From an uncultured Eubacteriales bacterium (lineage in GTDB: Bacteria > Bacillota > Clostridia > Oscillospirales > Acutalibacteraceae), in NCBI GenBank assembly GCA_934489735.1, contig CAKSSR010000007.1, positions 1-64,000 of the forward strand: DNA of 64,000 nt, read 5' to 3'. The notes beneath the pieces were generated by a model. The model saw nothing but the letters and a program-made list of their open reading frames with translations. It ran no database searches and was not told where the DNA came from. Of this stretch, positions 1 through 7,196 are shown piece after piece (the first letter of the stretch is position 1; each line of letters starts with the position of its first letter). Made by a program: the position numbers and the translations under genes.

Positions 1-182
1 AACATCATTAAATTTGTTGACTTTCCAAACCTTCTTGGTTTTGTTATACAGACACATTGCGATGACATCCCGATTAATTCATTCATTTTTTCTATCAATT
101 CTGACTTATCTACAAAATATTTCCCTTTTGCCTCTTTTGTAAATTGATTTATTTTATCTATACTATTCAAAAAATAACCCAT
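1..182 (-). CDS. AAA-ATPase-like/PD-(D/E)XK family protein, N-terminal part only
   Basis: This is the first ~60 codons of a minus-strand gene that runs off the left edge. The start at 182 follows a GGAGG sequence. The N-terminus (MGYFLN, then YFVDKS, then CITKPRRFGKSTNLMM) is nearly identical to the complete neighbour at 210-1778, so this is a tandem paralogue. KPRRFGKST is the degenerate Walker A of the AAA-ATPase-like family that usually carries a C-terminal PDDEXK_9 domain. These genes are often multicopy in gut and intracellular bacteria; their role is unknown. The C-terminus cannot be seen. Confidence 0.75.
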   Translation of the reverse strand, partial: MGYFLNSIDKINQFTKEAKGKYFVDKSELIEKMNELIGMSSQCVCITKPRRFGKSTNLMM

Positions 183-209
183 TTTTGTTTCCTCCCAATC
201 ATTTTCTTT

Positions 210-1778
210 TTATAGATTCTCAATTTTTATTCTATGATTCTTATTTTTGCTATCGTATACTATCCTTACGGCAAACTTTTCTCCTGTGCAGTCATCCAAT
301 GCTTCCACGTATCTTCTTTCTCTTATCTGTCTTATTGCATCTTCCGGCGTCGAGTCTTTCTTTAGTTCCAATATGAATGACGGCTGGGATCTGTCATATG
401 GATGAAATACAAAGTCTGCTAGTCCTGCGCCTGCTCGTTCTTCTCTTTTTATATTGTAGTCGTCTCTTGCTATAAGGTAGACCAATGTTACTACGCATGA
501 CAATGAGTTCTCGTCGTTATATTTTAATAATGGAATGTTATAGTCATGTGCTGCCTGTATTATCTCCTCCATCTTCTTTGTGTCCCTTGTCAATGTCGCC
601 TTTAGCATTTCCTTTGAATTTCTTATTAATTTTGCTACTTCTCCCACTGATTTGTCTTGTATTGCTTCATCAAACTTTAGCTGTAGCTCATGGTTAGGTA
701 TCCTTACCGTCCCATTATGATAGCTTAATAGTCCATAAATCGCCATCGCTGAAAATACTTGATTCTCATTTCCAAACGAAGTCTTTTCCGCACTATATCC
801 CTTCAGTACCATTTCTATCGGAATTCCTGATATCATCTTTATAATATCATCCTTAATCCCATCTATATTCATGTTGATATATTCCAAAATTCCATCAAAT
901 GCTCCCGTATTCGTCCAATAGCTTTGACATCTCGCTCTGTCCAATGCAAATGATACTGATCTTGGATTATATAAATCTGTTCCATCATATGTTTTATATC
1001 CATTGTACCACTCTTTCAGTTCACTCATTGATACTTTATCCTGTCTTTTGCATAATTCTTCTACTTCATTTTCTGTAAATCCAAAATACTTATCATATCT
1101 TTCATCATTCAGCATCGTATATTCGTCAAACATATTTAATGTCGATCCGTTAAAATACTTTGCTACCGGTAGTATTCCTGTCATATATACTAACTCCACG
1201 TATGGTTCTCCCTTTAATAAATTCATTAAAAATGTTAAAAACGATTTCCGTTCCTTCTCTGTAAACAAATCTTTATTAAATATATAATCCCATTCGTCTA
1301 TTATGAATATAAATCCTTCTTTTGTCTTATTAAAAACCTTTTTAAATATATCTGACAATGTCATCCTGGGTAATATTTTTATATCTGGCATTAATTCTAT
1401 TAAATCTTCCTTTAATAAATCTTTATACCTACTTATATAATCTTTATAGGTAAAATTCTCTTCATCTGGCTCCTTACTAAAATCGATATATATAACATTA
1501 TGCTTATTCAAATGTTCTAGATATGTCTCACTTTTACTTATTTCTAACTTATCAAATAAATTCTTAAAATCTGCTTCTTTTGAATAATATGATGCTAACA
1601 TCATTAAATTTGTTGACTTTCCAAATCGTCTTGGTTTTGTTATGCATATGTGTCTTCTTCCTGTTTTTATGCAACGGTTTATATTTTCTATCATCATCGA
1701 CTTATCTACAAAATATTTATCGTTAGATATGAATTTAAAATCATTTTCCATAAAATCATTGTTTAAAAAATAACCCAT
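210..1778 (-). CDS. AAA-ATPase-like protein with C-terminal PD-(D/E)XK nuclease-like domain
   Basis: A 522-aa protein. Walker A KPRRFGKST lies at residues 49-56 and Walker B FIFIIDEWD around 156-163. The C-terminus has a PD-(D/E)XK-like core, D455 followed by ELK at 471-473. This matches the AAA-ATPase_like plus PDDEXK_9 architecture (DUF1703 type). The start at 1778 has a GGAGG upstream, and the same MGYFLN N-terminus begins the partial paralogue at 1-182. The family is abundant in host-associated bacteria, and a defence or DNA-processing role has been suggested but not established. Family call firm, function unknown. Confidence 0.8.
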   Translation of the reverse strand: MGYFLNNDFMENDFKFISNDKYFVDKSMMIENINRCIKTGRRHICITKPRRFGKSTNLMMLASYYSKEADFKNLFDKLEISKSETYLEHLNKHNVIYIDFSKEPDEENFTYKDYISRYKDLLKEDLIELMPDIKILPRMTLSDIFKKVFNKTKEGFIFIIDEWDYIFNKDLFTEKERKSFLTFLMNLLKGEPYVELVYMTGILPVAKYFNGSTLNMFDEYTMLNDERYDKYFGFTENEVEELCKRQDKVSMSELKEWYNGYKTYDGTDLYNPRSVSFALDRARCQSYWTNTGAFDGILEYINMNIDGIKDDIIKMISGIPIEMVLKGYSAEKTSFGNENQVFSAMAIYGLLSYHNGTVRIPNHELQLKFDEAIQDKSVGEVAKLIRNSKEMLKATLTRDTKKMEEIIQAAHDYNIPLLKYNDENSLSCVVTLVYLIARDDYNIKREERAGAGLADFVFHPYDRSQPSFILELKKDSTPEDAIRQIRERRYVEALDDCTGEKFAVRIVYDSKNKNHRIKIENL

Positions 1779-1814
1779 TTTTGTTTCCTCCCAATCATTT
1801 CTTTCTTATAATTT

Positions 1815-1900
1815 TCTTATGAATTCTCAATTTTTATTTTATGATTCTTATTTTTTGCTGCCATATACTATCCCGAAGGCAAATTTTTTCAGGTATCAGT
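1815..1900 (-). pseudogene. C-terminal remnant of a third AAA-ATPase-like paralogue
   Basis: The sequence just upstream of the 210-1778 gene closely repeats the last ~80 bases of that gene (compare 215-295): the same run encoding the terminal residues around HRIKIENL and the preceding IVYDS-like strand, with small changes. No ORF body is attached, so it is a truncated relic, probably left by recombination between tandem copies. The rest of the 1799-2293 gap is AT-rich, with only a promoter near its end. Confidence 0.55.
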
Positions 1901-2208
1901 TTGCCCTTTCCTTCTTGTCATATGATTATTTTTACACTCCTGCAAGCAGTTTATCAATAGAATTATGACAAATCTGATAATTCTTAATAAACTTGTTTTC
2001 CTTTATTATATCATACTTTAACTTTCTGTTTCTATATTCTTTATAAAACAAACGTGATTGATTTGAAACTTTTGATACCAGGTTAGCAGATCTTTGAAGA
2101 TGAATGAAGAATATTGACGATTTGACTAACATATAATTGCGGACGACAAACTATTTTTACGTATATTTTAAATACATTAAAAAAATATATATTTTCTCAC
2201 AAAAGGTA

Positions 2209-2237
2209 TTGACACACACATATATATATAGTATATT
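2209..2237 (+). promoter_or_regulatory. SigA-type promoter
   Basis: TTGACA at 2209-2214, a 17-base (CA/TA)-rich spacer and TATATT at 2232-2237, located ~57 bases before the start of the hypothetical gene at 2294. Confidence 0.6.
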
Positions 2238-2293
2238 ATAAATAATCACTGTTTTAGTGATTGAATTAAAATTTTTAAAAGGAGTTGTGGATC

Positions 2294-2749
2294 ATGAAGG
2301 AATATATGTATTGTAAAGAGGATTTTGATGGAACAATAATAGTTCCTGCAACAAAAGAATTTGTAGAAGGAATGGCAGAAGGTGAATATCCGTGCAAAGG
2401 AGCAAGAAAATTTGACTATAAGTTTACAAAAGGAAGAATTTATGGTATACCACCTTGGGAAGACCACGATAGACTTGTGCCATTGTCAGGTTACGATGGA
2501 AAATTGTTTGATTCGTCTACGGAAGCAAAGGAATATTTAAGGAGTTTTAATGAGCCGGGAGGTTATATGGTTGACTGTGCTATTATAAATGGAGATAGCG
2601 AAGATTTGTTTAGCGATTGCTATACTCATAATGCTGATGTAGAATACATGTTAAAAAGCGAAGGAAGAATATATGAGATCGATGATGAGAATCATTATGT
2701 ATTAACAGATGAAGCTAAAGATCTTTTTGATATAATTACAATTAAATAA
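2294..2749 (+). CDS. hypothetical protein, 151 aa
   Basis: The ATG at 2294 is chosen because AAAAGGAG lies 9 bases upstream; the in-frame TTG at 2285 sits on the ribosome-binding site. The product is acidic, with no signal peptide or membrane segment. It begins MKEYMYCKEDFDG and contains a GIPPWEDHDRLVPLSGYDG stretch. I do not recognise the family. It has its own promoter (2209-2237) and terminator (2774-2812), so it is monocistronic. It could be a small effector or a defence accessory next to the AAA/PDDEXK genes; nothing decides this. Confidence 0.6.
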   Translation: MKEYMYCKEDFDGTIIVPATKEFVEGMAEGEYPCKGARKFDYKFTKGRIYGIPPWEDHDRLVPLSGYDGKLFDSSTEAKEYLRSFNEPGGYMVDCAIINGDSEDLFSDCYTHNADVEYMLKSEGRIYEIDDENHYVLTDEAKDLFDIITIK

Positions 2750-2773
2750 GCAATAATTAAAGAAAATCAATAG

Positions 2774-2812
2774 AACCAGATGCTACTTTTTAACGGTGGC
2801 TCTGGTTTTTTT
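2774..2812 (+). terminator. Rho-independent terminator
   Basis: Inverted repeat AACCAGA (2774-2780) / TCTGGTT (2801-2807), with further pairing inside, followed by a T run. Confidence 0.7.
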
Positions 2813-2915
2813 ACGATCGAGTGACAAATATATATATTTTTGATATAATAATAAAGTAATATGCATTAAATTTTAATATAAGTTAATGTTGAAAGGCAAT
2901 ATATTATTAACTTGA

Positions 2916-2980
2916 CCATAAGATTGTATTTGTGATAAACTATTATTTGTAAAGGAATTTTTATCACAATCAGATTATGG
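2916..2980 (+). other. Hairpin in the leader of the dCMP deaminase gene
   Basis: CCATAA (2916-2921) pairs with TTATGG (2975-2980), and GTGATAAA (2932-2939) pairs with TTTATCAC (2960-2967), giving a two-tier stem. There is no T run, so it is not a classical terminator. Otherwise the 2750-3070 gap holds the terminator at 2774 and AT-rich sequence. I recognise no riboswitch class. Confidence 0.4.
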
Positions 2981-3044
2981 CTATGATTTTATAGCATATT
3001 AATTAATTTGAATACAGAGGTGATAAGGAAAGGCGGTGCAATAG

Positions 3045-3068
3045 TTGATTTTTTTATCAACAAATTAG
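3045..3068 (+). CDS. TTG-started leader mini-ORF (7 codons)
   Basis: A strong ribosome-binding site (AAAGGCGGTG, 3029-3038) is followed 6 bases later by TTG, then six sense codons and TAG (peptide MIFLSTN). The stop lies two bases before the ATG of the dCMP deaminase, which has no ribosome-binding site of its own. This suggests coupling of the downstream start to leader translation. The same arrangement occurs before 3648 and 24302. Confidence 0.35.
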   Translation: MIFLSTN

Positions 3069-3070
3069 AA

Positions 3071-3568
3071 ATGGTTAGGATAGGGAAAGAAAATTATTAC
3101 CTAAATATTGCAAATTCAGTTTTGGAAAGGGGAACTTGTTTAAGGAGAAACTTTGGAGCAGTGATAGTAAAGAATGACCAAGTGATATCTTCTGGCTATA
3201 CTGGAGCACCTAGAGGTTGCAAAAATTGTATAGATTTACAAACGTGCGTAAGAGAAGAGCTACATATTCCAAAAGGGGAAAGATATGAATTATGTAGATC
3301 AGTTCATGCAGAGGCAAATGCTATAATACATGCTGCCAGGAAAGATATGCTAGGTTCTACGCTTTATTTAGTTGGAGTCGATGCAAAGACAGGGGAATAT
3401 GTTGAAAACACTTCGTCATGCTCTATGTGTAAGCGACTAATAATTAATGCTGGAATAGAAAAAGTAGTAATTAGGAAGAATATTGATGACTACGAGGTAA
3501 TAAATGTTAGAGACTGGGTAGAAAATGATGACTTTTTATTAAAAAATATTGGATCTAACAAGTATTAA
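3071..3568 (+). CDS. comEB: dCMP deaminase / ComE operon protein 2 family
   Basis: A 165-aa zinc deaminase. It has the HAEAN zinc/proton-shuttle motif after SVHAEANAII and the second zinc motif C-S-M-C. The ENYYLNIA...GTCLRRNFGAV and YTGAPRG stretches are typical of Clostridial dCMP deaminases, which make dUMP for thymidylate synthesis. The ATG at 3071 gives the conserved N-terminus (MVRIGKENYY) but lacks a Shine-Dalgarno; the upstream AAAGGCGGTG instead serves a TTG mini-ORF ending at 3068. A longer form from TTG 3008 or ATA 3041 is possible. Confidence 0.88.
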   Translation: MVRIGKENYYLNIANSVLERGTCLRRNFGAVIVKNDQVISSGYTGAPRGCKNCIDLQTCVREELHIPKGERYELCRSVHAEANAIIHAARKDMLGSTLYLVGVDAKTGEYVENTSSCSMCKRLIINAGIEKVVIRKNIDDYEVINVRDWVENDDFLLKNIGSNKY

Positions 3569-3618
3569 TTAAGTAAAATTAAGAAAAAGAAGAAATAGAG
3601 AAAGGTGGTGGAGTACTG

Positions 3619-3651
3619 TTGTTATATATTTTGACAACAGTAATCAATTGA
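3619..3651 (+). CDS. TTG-started leader mini-ORF (10 codons)
   Basis: AAAGGTGGTGG (3601-3611) stands 7 bases before TTG 3619. The mini-ORF encodes MLYILTTVIN and its TGA stop overlaps the TTG start codon of the next gene (TTGA at 3648-3651). The next gene has no other ribosome-binding site, so stop-start coupling is plausible. Confidence 0.35.
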   Translation: MLYILTTVIN

Positions 3652-4175
3652 ATATTAAATATAGACCTGGTTTAAGAGCTATAAAAACAGCTATTGCAGT
3701 GGCTATATGTATCATTATTTCAAACATATTGAATAGACCGGATGCCTTTTGCTCAGCAATAGCTACAATTATTTGTATGAAACAGACTTACAAAGAAACA
3801 GTTAGCAGTGGAATAAGTCGGTTTATAGGTACTTTTTTAGGGGGAATAGTGGGATATTTATTTCTAAATGTATCATTTTTGATACCATATTACAGATGGA
3901 TAAGAGTGATTGTCATTCCAATAGCACTTTTATTGGTTATATATATATTGAACACGACAAGCCAACGTGATGCAATAAGTATAGGCTGTATAGTAGTATT
4001 AGTGATAGTTGCTCATTCGGAATCAGGGAAAAGTGATGCACTTATATACGTGGTGGATAGAATATTTGATACGATTATAGGAGTTGTAGTGGCAACTGTT
4101 ATAAACATGTGCAAGTTTACTAAGATAAAGTCCCATGACCCAAATCAAATTCAATCAAATACGAATAAAAATTAA
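3648..4175 (+). CDS. Aromatic acid exporter / FUSC-like integral membrane protein
   Basis: A 175-aa hydrophobic protein with four to five membrane segments and the N-terminal pattern GLRAIKTAIAVAICI ... ICMKQTYKETVSSG, as in the ArAE_1/FUSC half-size proteins of Firmicutes. These are thought to export aromatic acids or act as small envelope transporters. The TTG at 3648 matches the usual N-terminus but has no ribosome-binding site; it overlaps the stop of the leader mini-ORF at 3619-3651. Family call good, substrate unknown. Confidence 0.65.
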   Translation: MNIKYRPGLRAIKTAIAVAICIIISNILNRPDAFCSAIATIICMKQTYKETVSSGISRFIGTFLGGIVGYLFLNVSFLIPYYRWIRVIVIPIALLLVIYILNTTSQRDAISIGCIVVLVIVAHSESGKSDALIYVVDRIFDTIIGVVVATVINMCKFTKIKSHDPNQIQSNTNKN

Positions 4176-4207
4176 AAGGTTAGAGTAAATTATAATAATA
4201 AGATTAT

Positions 4208-4224
4208 AAGGAGGAATAAGTATA
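4208..4224 (+). promoter_or_regulatory. Strong Shine-Dalgarno in front of an ATA start codon (spoVB)
   Basis: AAGGAGG at 4208-4214 is followed 7 bases later by ATA (4222-4224), in frame with the conserved SpoVB N-terminus. No ATG, GTG or TTG occurs in frame between the ribosome-binding site and the first membrane helix. Confidence 0.55.
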
Positions 4225-5970
4225 AAAGTTTCGGAGAAAAATGAAGGCCAATCATTTGTAAAAGGTGCATTTATCTTAACATTAAGTGCAATTATAGTTA
4301 AAATAATAGGAGCTATATTTAAAATTCCATTGACTGCTAAACTTGGTGGAGAAGGAATGGGATCATTTAACTCAGCTTATGATTTGTATAATCCTATTTG
4401 TGCATTGGCCACTGCCGGGTTTCCAATAGCTATTTCTAGAATGGTATCGGAGAACATGGCTAAGAAACGTTATAATGACGTAAGAAGGATTCATAATGTT
4501 TCAGTACCATTATTCTTTATATCAGGAACTTTGGGCTTCCTACTGATTGTAGCAGGTTCGTTTATCCATCCAAAGTTAATAAATAATACAGGCGTGTTCT
4601 TTGTAGATTTAGCTTTGTCACCGACAGTATTATTCGTTTGCCTTATATCAATTTACAGAGGATACTATCAGGGAATGAAAGATATGACTCCGACAGCAGT
4701 GTCTGAAGTAATTGATAAGGTTTGTCACCTAGTGGTAGGCTTAGGCTTATGTTATTTTATAATGGACTACGGAATGAATGAATATTATCAAAAGGGGACA
4801 GTGTTTTCGATTCCATACCAATCAGAGTCACTAGCGAGAAGTGCTTTGCTTCCGATATCTGCTGCAGGGGCTATATTGGGAGTTACAATAGGTTCAATAG
4901 TAAGCTTTTTATATCTTTTTATAAAGTATAAGAGAGAAGGAAGCAGAATAACGGAAGAACAATTAAAAAATTCACCATCTGCTAGATCATTTAAAGAGAC
5001 TTTTATGTCATTGGTGAAGATTGCATTACCAATTGGACTCGGGGCTTTCCTAATGAACACGGCAAGCTTTATAGATGGCACCTTGATTCAAGGTAGGATA
5101 AGCCATATTATGAATACAAATCCGGAATCCTTGATGGAAGTTTACAGAGGGTTAATAAGTTCTGAAACAGTTCAACGAGGGACTACGCATACGTTTCTAT
5201 ATGGCATATTTGGTTACTCTGCCCCTGTAATCATGTTAGTAAATTCAGTCGCTGAAATGTTCGGGGTAAGCGCATTACCATCAATTACTTCCGCATGGGT
5301 GACTGGAGATAGAAAAAAAATAAAGAGCAGTATAGAAACTGTTTTAAAAATGACGATGCTTTTCACCATACCAGCAGGATTTGGTTTAGTAGCATTATCT
5401 GGACCACTTATGAATTTACTGTATAGTGACACTCCCAGTGAAGCCTATATAGCTTCAAAGGTGCTTATGATAATGGGAATAGCAGTAATTTTTTCATCAA
5501 CTACGACTCCAGTATGCAGCATGCTTCAAGCAGTTGGAAGAGCTGATTTACCTGTTAAGCTTTTAGTTATCGGAATGGTGATAAAAATTACTTTAAATTA
5601 CTCGCTGGTTGGGATTCCTCAAATAAACATACAGGGGGCAGGAGTGGGGACATTAGTCAACTACATGTTTGTATTGATAGCTGCCTTATATTTTTTATGT
5701 AAAGAGACCTATATCATTCCGGATTTTAAATCCATATTCATAAAACCATTAGCAGCAGGACTAATTTCAGCATTATCAGCTTATTTTTCTCACAAATTTT
5801 TGTGTCAGATATTCCCATGTAAGATTTCTACACTGATTGCTATAGGAATTGCTGTGCTAATTTACCTAATTTCAATGATATTGTTTAGGGCAATTACTGC
5901 TTCTGATATAAAAATGCTTCCAAAGGGAGAAAAATTTTTAAAAGTGCTTGAAAAAATGAAATGGATATAG
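4222..5970 (+). CDS. spoVB: Stage V sporulation protein B-like lipid flippase (MATE/MOP superfamily)
   Basis: A polytopic protein of ~582 aa. The N-terminus reads FVKGAFILTLSAIIVKIIGA then KIPLTAKLGGEGMGSFNSAYDLYNP, the hallmark of SpoVB/MurJ-type polysaccharide flippases used in spore cortex or wall synthesis. The first in-frame standard codon (TTG 4330) would delete helix 1 and has no ribosome-binding site, whereas ATA 4222 sits 7 bases after a perfect AAGGAGG. Downstream are hup and rqcP, as in many Clostridia, but the usual mazG between them is absent. Function confident; the ATA start is inferred. Confidence 0.88.
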   Translation: MKVSEKNEGQSFVKGAFILTLSAIIVKIIGAIFKIPLTAKLGGEGMGSFNSAYDLYNPICALATAGFPIAISRMVSENMAKKRYNDVRRIHNVSVPLFFISGTLGFLLIVAGSFIHPKLINNTGVFFVDLALSPTVLFVCLISIYRGYYQGMKDMTPTAVSEVIDKVCHLVVGLGLCYFIMDYGMNEYYQKGTVFSIPYQSESLARSALLPISAAGAILGVTIGSIVSFLYLFIKYKREGSRITEEQLKNSPSARSFKETFMSLVKIALPIGLGAFLMNTASFIDGTLIQGRISHIMNTNPESLMEVYRGLISSETVQRGTTHTFLYGIFGYSAPVIMLVNSVAEMFGVSALPSITSAWVTGDRKKIKSSIETVLKMTMLFTIPAGFGLVALSGPLMNLLYSDTPSEAYIASKVLMIMGIAVIFSSTTTPVCSMLQAVGRADLPVKLLVIGMVIKITLNYSLVGIPQINIQGAGVGTLVNYMFVLIAALYFLCKETYIIPDFKSIFIKPLAAGLISALSAYFSHKFLCQIFPCKISTLIAIGIAVLIYLISMILFRAITASDIKMLPKGEKFLKVLEKMKWI

Positions 5971-6054
5971 TAAAATGGTCAAAGCGGGTATTTAGAGACC
6001 ATTTGGAATCGAATACAGCGAATGTTTAATTTTATCACGGAGGTATATTTAATT

Positions 6055-6330
6055 ATGAACAAATCTGAATTAGTAGCAGCAGTAGCAGAAAAGTGTGAAA
6101 TGTCCAAGAAGGATGTTGATAAAGTACTAGCAAGTATACTAGAGACTGTTGTAGAAACCGTTGCAGGAGACGAAAAAATACAATTAGTTGGATTTGGTAC
6201 ATTCGAGCTTCGCTCAAGAAATGCAAGAAAGGGTCGCGATCCTAGAACAGGGGAAGAAATTGATATCCCAGCATCAAACATACCAGCATTTAAAGCAGGC
6301 AAATCATTTAAAGAAGCAGTAAATAAGTAA
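6055..6330 (+). CDS. hup: HU-family DNA-binding protein
   Basis: 91 aa, the standard HU length. It begins MNKSELVAAVAEKCEMSKKD and carries the beta-arm signature GFGTFELRSRNARKGRDPRTG with the FKAGKSFKEAV C-terminus. It is a nucleoid-compacting homodimer. The ATG at 6055 follows CGGAGG; an upstream in-frame ATG at 6022 is not preceded by a ribosome-binding site. It lies between spoVB and rqcP, the order common in Clostridia. Confidence 0.95.
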   Translation: MNKSELVAAVAEKCEMSKKDVDKVLASILETVVETVAGDEKIQLVGFGTFELRSRNARKGRDPRTGEEIDIPASNIPAFKAGKSFKEAVNK

Positions 6331-6396
6331 GAAAAAATAGCTTTGAGGAATAGATTTTTCCTTAAAGCTAATTCTGTAAATGGGAAGTGATAAAAT

Positions 6397-6636
6397 TTGA
6401 GATTAGATAAATATCTAAAAGTATCCAGAATTATCAAAAGGAGAACAGTTGCGAAGCAAGCATGTGACTCAGGGAAGACATTAATCAATGGCAAAGTAGC
6501 GAAAGCCTCGAGTGAGATTAAAGTAGGGGACCAACTGGAAGTAAATATAGGTGCAAAACCACTAAAAGTAGAAGTGGTTTTGGTGAAAGAACATGTGAAA
6601 AAGGAAGAAGCTTCAAGTTTATATAAAGAAATTTAA
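6397..6636 (+). CDS. rqcP: RqcP (YabO) S4-domain RNA-binding protein
   Basis: 79 aa consisting of one S4 domain: MRLDKYLKVSRIIKRRTVAKQ, then GKTLINGKVAKAS. RqcP works with RqcH on stalled 50S subunits to add alanine tails in ribosome quality control. The start is TTG with a GGAAGTGAT ribosome-binding site. In most Firmicutes it is followed by yabP-yabQ-divIC; here those genes are ~52 kb away on the other strand. Confidence 0.9.
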   Translation: MRLDKYLKVSRIIKRRTVAKQACDSGKTLINGKVAKASSEIKVGDQLEVNIGAKPLKVEVVLVKEHVKKEEASSLYKEI

Positions 6637-6644
6637 AATAGTAC

Positions 6645-6672
6645 TTGATTTTTCTTTAAAAAGTAGTAAAAT
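6645..6672 (+). promoter_or_regulatory. SigA promoter of groESL
   Basis: TTGATT (6645-6650), 16-base spacer, TAAAAT (6667-6672), directly upstream of the CIRCE operator. Confidence 0.75.
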
Positions 6673-6676
6673 ATTC

Positions 6677-6703
6677 TTAGCACTCAAAAAATACGAGTGC
6701 TAA
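6677..6703 (+). promoter_or_regulatory. CIRCE operator (HrcA binding site)
   Basis: Perfect TTAGCACTC-N9-GAGTGCTAA inverted repeat just after the -10 box. It implies HrcA repression of groESL with release on heat or unfolding stress. Confidence 0.97.
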
Positions 6704-6738
6704 ATAATAATTTTTGATTGCTTAAGGAGGCAATATTT

Positions 6739-7029
6739 ATGACAATTAAACCACTTGCAGACAGAGTAGTAGTTAAAATGGAAGAGGCTGAAGAAACGAC
6801 TAAGAGCGGAATAGTATTAGCAGGTTCAGCTAAAGAAAAGCCTCAGATTGCAAATGTAGTAGCTGTAGGCCCAGGTGGAATTATTGATGGCAACGAAGTA
6901 AAAATGTATGTAAATGTAGGGGATAAAGTTCTTATCAGTAAGTATTCTGGTACTGAAGTGAAAATTGATGGAGAAGAGTATACTATTGTTCGTCAATCAG
7001 ATATATTAGCAACAGTAGTGGAAATATAG
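6739..7029 (+). CDS. groES: Co-chaperonin GroES
   Basis: 96 aa. The ATG at 6739 follows AAGGAGG. It starts MTIKPLADRVVVKMEEAEE and contains the mobile loop (TTKSGIVLAGSAKEKPQ), the roof-loop region (GPGGI) and the VLISKYSGTEVKIDGEEY strand. It caps GroEL. It is controlled by CIRCE and cotranscribed with groEL after a 167-base spacer. Confidence 0.98.
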   Translation: MTIKPLADRVVVKMEEAEETTKSGIVLAGSAKEKPQIANVVAVGPGGIIDGNEVKMYVNVGDKVLISKYSGTEVKIDGEEYTIVRQSDILATVVEI

Positions 7030-7095
7030 ATTATTTAGAAATATTGTAGGTCTGACTATGTAAAATGGTTGGAATGATTAAGAAAAATTTAAGAA

Positions 7096-7122
7096 CCGTA
7101 AGACATACGGGAGCAAATTGCT
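7096..7122 (+). other. Two small hairpins in the groES-groEL spacer
   Basis: CCGTA/TACGG (7096-7100, 7106-7110), then AGCAA/TTGCT (7112-7122). The spacer is longer than usual. They may set mRNA stability or processing; there is no T run long enough for a terminator. Confidence 0.3.
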
Positions 7123-7196
7123 TATAATTTTTAGAAATATATTATCAAACGGGAACCAACTACTTAAGATTAAAATATAAAAAGGAGTACTTATAT

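Noticed and set aside
1932..2132. 66-codon minus-strand ORF upstream of the AAA/PDDEXK gene
   Set aside because: No ribosome-binding site, no recognisable family and AT-rich composition; treated as non-coding or unidentifiable relic.
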